Positions 32,871-42,448 of a stretch of DNA of 60,237 nucleotides are shown here, in pieces. The position numbers were made by a program, and so were the translations under genes. The notes beneath the pieces are model-generated. The model searched no databases and was not told the DNA's origin. It worked only from the letters and a program-made list of their open reading frames with translations. Origin of the DNA: Alphaproteobacteria bacterium. Its GTDB lineage: Bacteria; Pseudomonadota; Alphaproteobacteria; RF32; CAG-239. Numbering within the stretch: position 1 is the stretch's first letter; each line of letters starts with the position of its first letter. The stretch spans positions 1 through 60,237 of the forward strand of contig JAFUEX010000002.1 in the NCBI GenBank assembly GCA_017470165.1. Reading direction: 5' to 3'.

Positions 32871-34640
32871 TTATTTGTATAAACGCGGAAGCAGATCAGC
32901 TGACGTTTTTTTTGCTGCGGGCTTGAGTTTAGAAATGCGAGCAAATACGCGCAAAAATGCTTGCGGATGCCAAGAAGGTTTCGCAGCGGAATATAAATAT
33001 TCGCGGATGTTGGCCAATTCGCGGTCAAATTCCGTATCTTCTATGGCACGGCCGATGTCTTGCAAGCCGGTGATATCAAGGTGAGGATAACGGATTTTTC
33101 CCCATTGCAGCAAAGAATCGCGCAAGGCCGGAATATCACCGCGCCGCGCTGCGGAGATGACCGCGCGTTGCAAACGAGATGACGAATTGGGACTGAAGGA
33201 GAACAATTTTACCAGCAAAAAGGTTATGAATATGCCGCCGATAAAAGCCGCCAGCAGGGCTAAGATAATTTGAGCGTTGCTGAGATAAGGCTGAGGAGTT
33301 GACGGCTGCAGCTCAACTTGCGCCGATGTTTGGGGTTGCTCCATCTCGGGCTGTGGTGAGAGTGATATATCATCGGCAGGCAACGAGGAAATAAGCGAAG
33401 AGGATGATGCTTGCTCATTCGGTGCGGGGGCAACATTGATGCGAACTGACGGTAAGACGGCAACCGCGGCGGTATCGCGGAGTGTGTCATACCAGTTTAA
33501 TCTTATCTCGGGCAAGTCAATCACACCGGCGGTGGTTGGAATATAAACGTTGCTGATTTTGGCCTGAGAGACAATTTTGCCGTTTTCGACAGCGGTTGAA
33601 CGAATCGGTTTTTCGGGATATTGTTTAACCTTAGAGATGGCGGCAAATTTGATATCGGGAAGCTGCGAATCCAAAACTCCGTCAGCTTGCAAATAGACAG
33701 TGCGGCTGATGGGTTCACCGACAATGAACTGCGAGGGCGGAGTGTTAAACTCGGCAGACAGCTCAACTTTGGATGAGGGAAGCCACCAGCCGTTTGAAGT
33801 CGCCGCCGGCCGAACATTTATTTCAATCGGTTGAGCGGTCAACATAACCGGATTTTTCTGCGCAAAAATATCATTGATACCAAAATCGGATAATAAATTA
33901 TCATCGCGGAAAAAATCGGCAAACGGGTCGCGGCGTGAGTTTTTGGTTAGGTAAAAGCCGGAAAAACGGACGGCCGGAATGGTCAATTTGCCGCTTTTTT
34001 GCGGGAATAGAGCATAATGATAGGTTATTTTGCGCATATTTTGCCCGTTGATGATTTGATTAGTTATTTGCGGGGTGCCGAATATTTTGATAACCCAGTC
34101 GTCATCGGCGGCGACAAAAGCAGGTTCATCACCTTGCAGACCGCCGGTATCATAGATAGTGAGATAATAGTTGATTTGTTGCTGCACAAACGGAGTATAA
34201 TTGTCAACCTTGCCGCTCATTTTGAAACGAGGGGAGGAATTATCGGCCTTAGGGGACGAAGTAACATCGTTGCCGGATGATACTTTGAGGATTATCGGTT
34301 GGGTGGAATAGCCGGCCAAATCTATAGCGGGGATAGTTATATCACCCGAGTGATTGGGTATCATTACCAAATTCCACTGTCGTGAGCGACTGACATTACC
34401 ATTGATGATATTGGTGTGATAACCATTGGTTACCGACATTACGGTGAAGTCTTGAGACAGGGATTTGAAATCGGGAGTTTGCGAAGTGTCAACATCTTTG
34501 AGCTCCAGCGTGAGTACAACGGCTTCGCCTTCCGGTGACGGGTTGCGGTTGACATAAGCCTCAAAACTTTGCCCTGATGCGGTGGCAATGAGAATGAGAT
34601 TAATAAGCAGTCCGCATAAAATTTTTTTCATATTGTGCAC
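32871..34640 (-). CDS. batD: BatD-like (oxygen tolerance) membrane-anchored protein
   Basis: The 589-aa protein has a Sec signal (MKKILCGLLINLILIATASG from the second Met at 34631). It has BatD-type repeated Ig-like domains with FEAYVNRNPSPEGEAVVLTL, a Pro/Ser/Gln-rich spacer near 430-460, a membrane helix (IILALLAAFIGGIFITFLLV, about 470-490) and a cytoplasmic helical domain ending RISKLKPAAKK. In the Bacteroides and Leptospira Bat systems it acts in stress/aerotolerance at the envelope. It is last in the leftward operon, 1 bp from the upstream gene and followed by a strong terminator. Confidence 0.88.
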   Translation of the reverse strand: MHNMKKILCGLLINLILIATASGQSFEAYVNRNPSPEGEAVVLTLELKDVDTSQTPDFKSLSQDFTVMSVTNGYHTNIINGNVSRSRQWNLVMIPNHSGDITIPAIDLAGYSTQPIILKVSSGNDVTSSPKADNSSPRFKMSGKVDNYTPFVQQQINYYLTIYDTGGLQGDEPAFVAADDDWVIKIFGTPQITNQIINGQNMRKITYHYALFPQKSGKLTIPAVRFSGFYLTKNSRRDPFADFFRDDNLLSDFGINDIFAQKNPVMLTAQPIEINVRPAATSNGWWLPSSKVELSAEFNTPPSQFIVGEPISRTVYLQADGVLDSQLPDIKFAAISKVKQYPEKPIRSTAVENGKIVSQAKISNVYIPTTAGVIDLPEIRLNWYDTLRDTAAVAVLPSVRINVAPAPNEQASSSSLISSLPADDISLSPQPEMEQPQTSAQVELQPSTPQPYLSNAQIILALLAAFIGGIFITFLLVKLFSFSPNSSSRLQRAVISAARRGDIPALRDSLLQWGKIRYPHLDITGLQDIGRAIEDTEFDRELANIREYLYSAAKPSWHPQAFLRVFARISKLKPAAKKTSADLLPRLYK

Positions 34641-36533
34641 CTATTGTTTTTCGTTATAACGATTTTTTTGATATTCCTGACGGATGAGCGCCCGCAGCAA
34701 ACCGCCGGTATCTTCGGGAATTTCGCGGTATTGCTGCAATTTTGCTTGAGTTTTTTCATCGTATTCCTCCCCAAAGCCGTCGTTGTCACTGGACAGCGGC
34801 ATCTCGGAAGGAGCCCCTTGAGGAGAAGAGGACTGCGGACTTAGAGCCGAACTTTCTTCGCCGGAGGAGGCAGAATCGGATGATGATTCTTGAGCCGAAC
34901 CGGAGAAGGCAGATCTGCTGTCGGGTTGTGCATTGCCGGATGACTGATCGGTGTTGCCGGAAGTGTCGGTCGGTTCGGTGCCAGAGAAGGTATCAGATTG
35001 TTCTTCGGAAACATCGGCCGAGGAAGATGAACCGTTTGCGGCATCGGCATCTGAAGAGCTATCAGCATTATCAGCATTGTCCTCGGTATGGTTTTCAGAG
35101 CTGCCGGATGCGGAGTTTTTATCATTTGAGTTTTGATCGCTGTCTTGGGTATTGTTATCGGAAGAATTATCCGATGCGCCTTGGGATGAGTTTTGGTCGT
35201 TTTCGCTTTGGTCGTCAGACGATGATGAGGAGGAAGAAGAATAAGATGATGTTGATGATTGATTTTGCTGTTGTTTCAGGTATTCCAAATTGAATTTGGC
35301 ATCTTCGTGATCGGGAACTTGCTCCAAAACCTCTTCGTATTTTGCGATGGCTTGAGAAATTTGGCCTGATTTGGCCAAAGCATTGCCTTGGTTATACAAT
35401 CCCTCGGGAGAAGAATCCTTGAGATAGAGTTGATAAGATTTGGCGTAATCTCCCAAGCGATAGTAGCTGGCAGCCTGCCATTGGGGAGAACGGAAATCGG
35501 CAGCGGCGGCGGCAAAATCTCCGGCATTAAACGATTTTAGCCCATCTTGATCAGCATTGGTGAAAAATCCGGCATAGGCCGGCGAGGCACTAAGCAACAC
35601 CACCCATATCAGCAGCCCGCGGCGAAACAGCAATAGGCAACATAGCAGGGGAAATATCAGCAGATAATAGCCGTTGTCCAACCATTGCAGGGTTTGGTTT
35701 TTGCTTTCGGATGAGGGGGCGTTTTTTTCATTGATGGCAGAGGCCAGTGAAGAGAGATAATCATCGCCGGACGACAAAGTCCGATAACTTCCGGCTCCGG
35801 CCTGAGCAATCATTTGCAACTTTTCGTTGTAATCAGATGAGGGAGAGAAAATATTTATTTGATAATTGCGGGCGGCAGCCTGTTTGGCTTGAGCCAGTGC
35901 CAAATCAAATTTTTGCCCGACATCAGAAGTGAAGATAACGATACTGCCTTGGGCGAATCCGGTGGTTTGCAAACGCTGCACGGCAAGCTCTATCGCTCGG
36001 TCGAGACGGTCGCCGTTGGCCGGCATAATATCAGAAGCAACCGCTTGGAGCAGGTTGGAGGCAAGAGCGGAATCTTCGGTGAACGGAAGAATAATAAACG
36101 GCTCAACGCTATAAACCCCTAAACTGATTTGTATAGTGGTGAGCATACGCAAAAAATCCTGCATTTGGTATTTAGCACGCGTTACATATCCGGAATCGGC
36201 GGTTGAGGTGTCAAGGCCTTGGGATAAATTGAGCATAAGCACTACGGGATTTTGTTTTTGCAGCAAAGGAAGCTCGACTTTTTGCCAAGAGGGGCCTGCG
36301 GCAGCAATAATTGCACTCAGCATACCGATAAGACCGGCTCGGAGGTAAAATTTGCGATTGGGCGCTGAGCCTTTAATCAGCAGAAATCTGAGCAACCGTT
36401 CGTCAATTACTTGCCGCCAAGATGACTGCAGAACGCTTTGACGAGCAAATATATGATAGGCAATAAGCGGCAGTAACGCCAGCAACAACAGCCACGGCCG
36501 CAAAAAGTGAAAATTGTGCCAAAACTCCATCAT
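34641..36533 (-). CDS. BatB/BatC fusion: VWA domain plus TPR and acidic Ser/Asp/Asn-rich tail
   Basis: The 630-aa protein has N-terminal membrane helices (WLLLLALLPLIAYHIF, AGLIGMLSAIIAAAG), a VWA domain from about 95 (VVLMLNLSQGLDTS; the MIDAS DxSxS is altered to NLSQG) and a membrane pair near 300. A TPR unit of BatC type follows (YNQGNALAKSGQISQAIAKY), then about 190 residues of Ser/Asp/Asn/Gln low complexity. BatB and BatC are separate genes in many genomes; here they are joined. The Asp-to-Asn change in the MIDAS may weaken metal binding. ATG overlap with batA (4 bp) shows coupling. Confidence 0.85.
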   Translation of the reverse strand: MMEFWHNFHFLRPWLLLLALLPLIAYHIFARQSVLQSSWRQVIDERLLRFLLIKGSAPNRKFYLRAGLIGMLSAIIAAAGPSWQKVELPLLQKQNPVVLMLNLSQGLDTSTADSGYVTRAKYQMQDFLRMLTTIQISLGVYSVEPFIILPFTEDSALASNLLQAVASDIMPANGDRLDRAIELAVQRLQTTGFAQGSIVIFTSDVGQKFDLALAQAKQAAARNYQINIFSPSSDYNEKLQMIAQAGAGSYRTLSSGDDYLSSLASAINEKNAPSSESKNQTLQWLDNGYYLLIFPLLCCLLLFRRGLLIWVVLLSASPAYAGFFTNADQDGLKSFNAGDFAAAAADFRSPQWQAASYYRLGDYAKSYQLYLKDSSPEGLYNQGNALAKSGQISQAIAKYEEVLEQVPDHEDAKFNLEYLKQQQNQSSTSSYSSSSSSSSDDQSENDQNSSQGASDNSSDNNTQDSDQNSNDKNSASGSSENHTEDNADNADSSSDADAANGSSSSADVSEEQSDTFSGTEPTDTSGNTDQSSGNAQPDSRSAFSGSAQESSSDSASSGEESSALSPQSSSPQGAPSEMPLSSDNDGFGEEYDEKTQAKLQQYREIPEDTGGLLRALIRQEYQKNRYNEKQ

Positions 36534-37528
36534 TGCAGCCTCCTTTGATTAGCCAGCAACAGAGCGCAACTTAAGAAAAATGCCGCCAGCAGGGGAATAT
36601 AGTAAAATTCCTCGGCGTTTTGCACATATCGGTCGTCAGAGGTGGTGGTTTCCAGAGTGTCGATAAGTTGGTAAACCTGTTGGAGTTCTCCGGTTTGGGC
36701 AGCACGAAAATAGCGGGCTTTGGTGGCTTCAGCCAAAGCCTTAAGCTCGGTCTCATCAACACCGGACAAGCCGGCTAATGACAGCATTTGACTGAATAAA
36801 TCAGGCGAGCCGACACCGATGGTATAAACTTTTATTCCTTCATCTTGCGCCAATTTTATGGCTTGCAGCATCGACAAAGACCCGTCGTTGTTCTCGCCGT
36901 CCGTAAGCAGGATGATGACTTTGTTTTGCGGGTTGCCGTTGGAACGCATATTTTTCAATGCCAAGGCCAAAGCATCGCCGATGCTGGTGGAATCACCGGC
37001 CATACCGGCTTGCATGGCATAAAGAATGTCTTTGACAGCAGCTTTGTCATAGGTGAGAGGAGATTGGAGATAGGCTCGTGTGCCGAACAAAATCAGCCCG
37101 ATGCGGTCATCAGCGCGTTTTTGCACAAAGTCGGCAACGGTCATTTTAACAGCGCTAAGACGGTCAATGCGGCGGCCTTGATAGGCAAAGTCGCGCTCCA
37201 GCATAGAAGTTGAAATATCTAATACCAACATAATGTCGCGGCCTTGAGATGGCAAGCGCTGCTCTTCGCTCATAATTATCGGCCGCATAGCGCTAAGGCA
37301 CAGTAATATCCAGATAAAATACAAGCCTAAAAAACGCCAGCTCAAACGCGAATTGGAAGATACTCCCGACCACCAGCCTTTGTTTTGGGTATTTATGCGT
37401 TGCAAGTCGTCGATAAAAGGAACGCGCAGAGCATCACCATGCAGTCCCTTGGCCGCCGGCAATAATATATAACAAATAATGGGGAGCGGCAATAGCAACA
37501 AGGCGGCAGGTTGAGCAAACTCAATCAT
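36530..37528 (-). CDS. batA: BatA-like VWA-domain membrane protein
   Basis: The 332-aa protein has N-terminal membrane helices, a VWA domain (DIMLVLDISTSML intact MIDAS near residue 100; later LLTDGENNDGS) and a C-terminal membrane helix (YIPLLAAFFLSCALLLA). It overlaps the DUF4381 gene and the next gene by 4 bp each. BatA partners BatB in the Bat envelope complex. No MoxR ATPase or DUF58 gene precedes the operon here, although they usually do. Confidence 0.9.
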   Translation of the reverse strand: MIEFAQPAALLLLPLPIICYILLPAAKGLHGDALRVPFIDDLQRINTQNKGWWSGVSSNSRLSWRFLGLYFIWILLCLSAMRPIIMSEEQRLPSQGRDIMLVLDISTSMLERDFAYQGRRIDRLSAVKMTVADFVQKRADDRIGLILFGTRAYLQSPLTYDKAAVKDILYAMQAGMAGDSTSIGDALALALKNMRSNGNPQNKVIILLTDGENNDGSLSMLQAIKLAQDEGIKVYTIGVGSPDLFSQMLSLAGLSGVDETELKALAEATKARYFRAAQTGELQQVYQLIDTLETTTSDDRYVQNAEEFYYIPLLAAFFLSCALLLANQRRLQ

Positions 37529-37977
37529 AGGTTTTCTCCTATCCAGACAATGCCGAACTTCTGCAGCAGCTCAAGGTCGTGCGGTGAAAAATCGGCAGTA
37601 TCCGGCGACATATAGGGTGCATTGAGCAGCAGCGAGCCGGTTTTATCCGACAAAGAGGCCGAAGTGTGCGAGTTGAGAAAAGCCAGCCATTTTTTTCCGC
37701 TCAAAGCCACTGCATCGGGATATTTATAAACACAGATGCGCTTTAATATCTCGGAAATCAGAGCGGCAGAAGGGATGACATCATTGGCAGAAATGCCGCG
37801 GATAAGCCGCAAGGCATAGAGTTTTTTGGATTTGCGCCGCAGCCATAATGCCAGACGCGCGGCGACAAAACCGATAATGATTGCCGCCAAAATAACCCAC
37901 CAGCCATAGCCCAACGGCCAAAAAGAGACACCGTTGGCTAGGTGAATATCGCGTAAATCTGGCAGGTTGTCCGGCAT
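37525..37977 (-). CDS. DUF4381 membrane protein of the Bat operon
   Basis: The 150-aa protein has one membrane helix (WWVILAAIIIGFVAARLALWL) after the motif LRDIHLANGVSFWPLGYGW, which is typical of DUF4381. A cytoplasmic helical domain follows (RGISANDVIPSAALISEILK, then KKWLAFLNSH). It is first in the leftward operon with BatA, BatB/C and BatD, and 63 bp downstream of the tyrS stop. Confidence 0.85.
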   Translation of the reverse strand: MPDNLPDLRDIHLANGVSFWPLGYGWWVILAAIIIGFVAARLALWLRRKSKKLYALRLIRGISANDVIPSAALISEILKRICVYKYPDAVALSGKKWLAFLNSHTSASLSDKTGSLLLNAPYMSPDTADFSPHDLELLQKFGIVWIGENL

Positions 37978-38040
37978 TATTACCTCAAAGTTATATTGAT
38001 GTTATCCTATATTTAGGAATTGGCGCGGCGATAATCAATA

Positions 38041-39294
38041 TCATTGCAATTTGACGATGCCAAATTTTTTCTTACCGAGGGCAATTTTAAGACTGCCTTG
38101 AGTAAAATCTTCGGATTTTAAGCGATAGTTTTCATCACTTATGGCGGCGTCATTGATTTTGAGACCTCCCTGTTTTATCAAACGGCGAGCCTCTCCTTTA
38201 GACGAACAAAATCCGATGCCGACAAATACATCCAATATACCGCAACCGAGCTGAGCCGTGAAAGACGGCAGGTTATCGCCCATTCCACCTTGCTCAAAAG
38301 TTTGTGCAGCAGTGGAGATGGCGTCAGAGGCTGCAGTTTCGCCACGGCATATTTTGGTGGCCTCAAAGGCAAGGATTTTTTTTGCCTCGTTGATTTCTTT
38401 GTCTTGCAATTTTTCTAAGCGCATCACCTCAGACATAGGCAAGTCGGTATATATGCGCAGGCATTTACCCACTTCGGTGTCGCCGATGTTGCGGAAATAT
38501 TGATAATAATCATAAGAAGAAAGTTTGTCTTCGTTAATCCATACGGCGTTGCCTTCGGATTTGCCCATTTTTTTGCCCGAGGCATCGGTGATAATCGGCG
38601 AGGTGTAGCCAAACAATTCAACATTGTATTTGCGACGGCCGAGTTCGGTGCCGGAGGTTATGTTACCCCATTGGTCGGAGCCGGCAATTTGGGCGCGGCA
38701 ACCGTATCTTTGATTAAGAACGCAAAAATCATAGCCCTGAAGCAGCATATAATTAAACTCTAAAAAGCTCATCGGTTGTTCGCGCTCAAGTCGGGTTTTT
38801 ACGCTGTCCATGGTGAGCATACGATTAACCGAATAGCAAGTGCCGATATCGCGCAAAAACTCCAGATAGTTTACATCCTTAAACCAATTCCAGTTATCTT
38901 CCATAATGGCGTCATTGCCTTGATCGCCGAATTGCAGAAATTTGGAAAAGGATTGGCGCAGCCCCTGAATATTGTGAGCCAAGGTTTCTTCGCTTAAGAA
39001 GGGGCGCAGCTTGTCTTTGCCGGAGGGATCGCCGATGCGGGCGGTGGCTCCGCCGACCAGAGCTATCGGCTTGTGGCCGCATTTTTGAAACCAGCGCAAC
39101 ATCATTAAAGGCACAATATGGCCGACGTGCAAGCTGTCGCCGGTGGGATCCGAACCCAGATAACCTACTGCCGGTGTGCCTGTCCTTTCACACTCGTAAA
39201 GGTAGGCATCAAAGCCTTCCAAATCGGTGCATTGATTGTAAAAACCACGTTCCAGCATAATGTTTAAGAATTCAGACTTTAATTGTGTCATCAA
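38041..39294 (-). CDS. tyrS: Tyrosyl-tRNA synthetase
   Basis: The 417-aa class I synthetase charges tRNA-Tyr. It shows GSDPTGDSLHVGHIVPL (HIGH motif as HVGH), ALVGGATARIGDPSGK, the tyrosine pocket QGYDFCVLNQRYGC..GSDQWGN, KMGKSEGNAVW (KMSKS as KMGKS, a known variant) and a C-terminal S4 domain (GEARRLIKQGGLKIND). A second ATG at 39291 is adjacent. It is upstream of the Bat operon on the same strand and divergent from anmK. Confidence 0.97.
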   Translation of the reverse strand: MMTQLKSEFLNIMLERGFYNQCTDLEGFDAYLYECERTGTPAVGYLGSDPTGDSLHVGHIVPLMMLRWFQKCGHKPIALVGGATARIGDPSGKDKLRPFLSEETLAHNIQGLRQSFSKFLQFGDQGNDAIMEDNWNWFKDVNYLEFLRDIGTCYSVNRMLTMDSVKTRLEREQPMSFLEFNYMLLQGYDFCVLNQRYGCRAQIAGSDQWGNITSGTELGRRKYNVELFGYTSPIITDASGKKMGKSEGNAVWINEDKLSSYDYYQYFRNIGDTEVGKCLRIYTDLPMSEVMRLEKLQDKEINEAKKILAFEATKICRGETAASDAISTAAQTFEQGGMGDNLPSFTAQLGCGILDVFVGIGFCSSKGEARRLIKQGGLKINDAAISDENYRLKSEDFTQGSLKIALGKKKFGIVKLQ

Positions 39295-39404
39295 TTTACC
39301 CTTTTGTTTATAACTAAATTTTAACCTCTGTCGGCGTACAATTTACGCGACGCAGAGCATAATAGCATATATTTTTGCTAATGCAAGAAAGGAGTTAAAA
39401 TTTT

Positions 39405-40502
39405 ATGTCATCGTTGCAGAGTTTTACGGCTTTGGGATTGGCCAGCGGTTCGGAATTGGATGGATTACGTGCGGCTATTATTACCACTGACGGGGTGGAT
39501 GTGTTCGATTGCGGTGAAAATTTTGAGTTTCCCTATGACGGAGATTTGCGCGATGAATTGCGACAATTGCAAAAAAATCGGATGAAAACGACTGAAGAAC
39601 AAAGGCAGTCGGCAAATGAAAAATTCAGTGATTTTTGTATCGCGGCAGCGAAGGAAATTGTGACGGATAATCCGCAAATCAATCTGATAGGCTGGGGCGG
39701 ACATATTATTTGTCATCAGCCGAGCGAGCATAAACTTTATCAGCTCGGTGATTGCAAAAAAATGGCGCAAGAGTTGAAAATTGCCACTGTCGGTAGGTTT
39801 CGTAATGCCGATATTTTGGCCGGCGGATTGGGAGCGCCGATGTCGGCGATTTATTATGCGGCATTGGCGCAAAATATGCCGAAACCTTTGGCTTTTGTTT
39901 GTGTCGGTGGTGTGAGCACGGTGTTTTATATCGGGCAAAACGGCGAATTGCTGGCCTATGATGCAGGGCCGGGGAATGCGGTGATTAACGAGTGGGTTGA
40001 TCGGCATGGGGGAATGCATCAGGATTATAATGGTCGTTTGGCTATCAGCGGCAAGGTGCAAGATGAGATTATGCAAAGTTTGATGAAGCATAAATTTTTG
40101 AGCCAAGTGCCGCCCAAAATTGCCGATAAGAGTACTTTTGCCGATAAGATGGAGCATTTGGAAGGACTGAGTTTGGAAGACGGCGCAGCGACGGCAACGG
40201 CTTGGGTGGCAGAAGGAATTGCCAAAGCTATCAAAGATTTTATGCCGGAGATGCCGGAAAAAATAGTGGTGTGCGGTAATGGAGTAGCCAATCCGACTTT
40301 GATGAGATTTATTCGGCAGAAAATGAGCGGGGCAACAGTTTGTGTGGCCGAAGATTGCGGTTGGTGCGCAAGAGGAATCGAACCGCAGGCTTTTGCTTTT
40401 TTGGCGGTGCGACGCTGCAATCGGATGCCGACCTCTTATCCTTTTACTACCGGTGCGGCCGGTGAGGTTATCGGCGGAGAGGTGTTTGCGGGGCAGGACT
40501 AA
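39405..40502 (+). CDS. anmK: Anhydro-N-acetylmuramic acid kinase
   Basis: The 365-aa kinase cleaves and phosphorylates 1,6-anhydro-MurNAc to MurNAc-6-P in murein recycling. Family features are the N-terminal ALGLASGSELDGLRAAI (nucleotide loop, usually MSGTSxDG), GHIICHQPSEHKLYQLGD, VGRFRNADILAGGLGAP, YDAGPGNAVINEWV and the C-terminal KIVVCGNGVANPTLM. It starts at ATG 39405 after AAAGGAG. The convergent overlap with alr is 4 bp. The common catalytic MSGTSLDG is altered to LASGSELDG; Asp in LDG is retained. Confidence 0.9.
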   Translation: MSSLQSFTALGLASGSELDGLRAAIITTDGVDVFDCGENFEFPYDGDLRDELRQLQKNRMKTTEEQRQSANEKFSDFCIAAAKEIVTDNPQINLIGWGGHIICHQPSEHKLYQLGDCKKMAQELKIATVGRFRNADILAGGLGAPMSAIYYAALAQNMPKPLAFVCVGGVSTVFYIGQNGELLAYDAGPGNAVINEWVDRHGGMHQDYNGRLAISGKVQDEIMQSLMKHKFLSQVPPKIADKSTFADKMEHLEGLSLEDGAATATAWVAEGIAKAIKDFMPEMPEKIVVCGNGVANPTLMRFIRQKMSGATVCVAEDCGWCARGIEPQAFAFLAVRRCNRMPTSYPFTTGAAGEVIGGEVFAGQD

Positions 40503-41590
40503 TATTTGTAGCGGCGGTCAAAACGCGGGTTTTTGCCTAAGCGTGACATAATTTCATAAGAGATGGTGCCGGCATCGCGCGCCATATCGTCAAGAGTGTA
40601 AAAATCATCGGCCAAAACGGCATAGTTGCCGACTTTTATATCAGGAACGGCGGTAATGTCGCATATGATGTTGTCCATAGAAACACGGCCGATAATGCGA
40701 GCTTCAAACAGACCGGAAGCAGTGGGAAAGAATACTTTGCCGGTATTGGACAGGCTGCGGGGAATGCCATCGCCGTAGCCGATTGAAACAATGGCGATTG
40801 AGCGTTCGTCAGCGGCGCGATAGGTTGCGGAATAACCGACAAAATCGCCTTTGGGAAGGCGAGCTGTTTGCAAAACTGGAGCTTTGACGCTTACAACGTT
40901 TTGCATTTGGTTGGGGCGATAGGGAGCGGTATTGATGCCATACATTGCTGCACCCAAACGTACCATATTTTGTCGAAAGTCACCGCCCAAAAATACACCG
41001 TCGGAAGCGGCCAGAGAGGCGGGAGTTTCCGGAAAATACTCAGCCTTGAGACGTTGAAAATTATTAAGCTGATGCTCGTTCATAAAATGGTCTTTTTCGT
41101 CGCCGCAGGCAAGATGCGAAATAACCAAAGAAAACCGGCGCAAATCATTGGTCGAAAGGCGCGAAAGCTCATCTTCGCGGAAACCCAAACGGTTGAGACC
41201 GGTTTCGATTTGGATAGCAGCCGGAGATGACGCCAGCGGTGAAGAGCGCCAAAATTCCAGCATATCCGGTGAGCAGATTACGGGGCGCAACTGCGGTGTT
41301 TGCCGGAACAACTCAAGCGAATCGGAGCCGCAGCCTTGCAAGACATAAATGGTGACATCACCGAGCATTTGAGCAATGGGCTGTGCTTCCGAGGCATGGG
41401 CGGTGAAAAAATGGCGCACCGCAGCTTTGTCATAAAGCAGACGGGCAACAACCATAGCATCAAGGCCATAGGCATTATCCTTGATTACTGCTGCAGGGAT
41501 GGCCGGATGGGCAATTTGCCGCAAGGTTTGGAAATTGGATAGAAGATTGTTAAGGTTTATTTCTAAAATCGGTCTTGTAAAAATCTGCAT
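40499..41590 (-). CDS. alr: Alanine racemase
   Basis: The 363-aa PLP enzyme makes D-Ala for cell-wall synthesis. It shows LEINLNNLLSNFQTL, the PLP lysine in AVIKDNAYGLDA (near residue 37), TGLNRLGF, SDGVFLGG, VGYSATYRAADERSIAIVSIGYGDG with the second catalytic Tyr in GYGDG, and RVSMDNIICD. The usual KADAYGHG loop reads KDNAYGLD, a modest variation. It is divergent from the TatD gene (36 bp gap). Confidence 0.95.
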   Translation of the reverse strand: MQIFTRPILEINLNNLLSNFQTLRQIAHPAIPAAVIKDNAYGLDAMVVARLLYDKAAVRHFFTAHASEAQPIAQMLGDVTIYVLQGCGSDSLELFRQTPQLRPVICSPDMLEFWRSSPLASSPAAIQIETGLNRLGFREDELSRLSTNDLRRFSLVISHLACGDEKDHFMNEHQLNNFQRLKAEYFPETPASLAASDGVFLGGDFRQNMVRLGAAMYGINTAPYRPNQMQNVVSVKAPVLQTARLPKGDFVGYSATYRAADERSIAIVSIGYGDGIPRSLSNTGKVFFPTASGLFEARIIGRVSMDNIICDITAVPDIKVGNYAVLADDFYTLDDMARDAGTISYEIMSRLGKNPRFDRRYKY

Positions 41591-41626
41591 AATCGCCTAC
41601 TATATTGAAAAGAGGTTTTAACTGCC

Positions 41627-42343
41627 ATGCAATTTATAGATTCTCATATTCATTTGCAAGATTATAAAACAAGAAATACGCAGCAAATTATCGCCTCGTT
41701 AAGAAATACGGGGTGTGTCGGGGCGCTGGTTGTGGCGGCCAAAGCGGATGATTTTGCCAAAATAAGCGCTTTGGCTGATGAAAATGCCGATTGGATGATA
41801 CCGGCTTTCGGGGTGCATCCGCAGTATGCCGCAGTGAGCGGAGAAGAAGATATGCTACAGCTGGAGTATTATTTGCAAAAACATCCTAAAGCGCATATCG
41901 GAGAGTGCGGGCTGGACCGTTTGCAAGAGGCTGATTTGGAGCGGCAAATTGGGTTGTTAAAACGGCAGATGAAATTGGCTACTTTGTACCAACGGCCGCT
42001 GAACATCCACATCGTTAGGGCAGAGGATGTCATAAGCTCCTTAAAAAAAGAACTGCCGGAGCGCTTTGTGCTGCATTCGTTTGCCGGTTCAAAGCCGTTT
42101 TTGGAAGATATGCTGAACAGAGGCGCTTATTTGTCGCTTAATCCCAAAGTGCTGCAACGCAAAGCAGCCTCTTTGATAGAGCTGATACCAAATGAGCGGT
42201 TGTTGACCGAGAGCGATGCGCCCTATCAGGCAAAGGCTGAAGATATTCCTGATTTTATCGAAAAACTGGCAGCAATAAGGGGCAATGCACCGGAAAAATT
42301 GGCGGCTGCAATAAGAGATAATTTTGACCGTTTGGCCAAATAA
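41627..42343 (+). CDS. TatD-family metal-dependent hydrolase
   Basis: The 238-aa TIM-barrel hydrolase is a TatD-type DNase or related phosphoesterase. Metal ligands are FIDSHIHLQDY, AFGVHPQYA, GECGLDR, HSFAGSKPF and TESDAPYQ. It is slightly shorter than canonical TatD (about 260 aa). Substrate is not predictable from sequence. Confidence 0.92.
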   Translation: MQFIDSHIHLQDYKTRNTQQIIASLRNTGCVGALVVAAKADDFAKISALADENADWMIPAFGVHPQYAAVSGEEDMLQLEYYLQKHPKAHIGECGLDRLQEADLERQIGLLKRQMKLATLYQRPLNIHIVRAEDVISSLKKELPERFVLHSFAGSKPFLEDMLNRGAYLSLNPKVLQRKAASLIELIPNERLLTESDAPYQAKAEDIPDFIEKLAAIRGNAPEKLAAAIRDNFDRLAK

Positions 42344-42448
42344 TGACGGATAATTTATAAAAAAAATAATTTTTTTAATTTATTCTTAAAAATAGTGTGT
42401 TAAACTGCCAAGAAAATGATGATTTGTTGCGGTGAGGTTTCAAACGCT

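Noticed and set aside
34742-35293. Plus-strand frame of 183 codons inside the batB/C gene
   Set aside because: It is the complement of the Ser/Asp/Asn low-complexity tail, with no ribosome binding site and a skewed Arg-rich composition.
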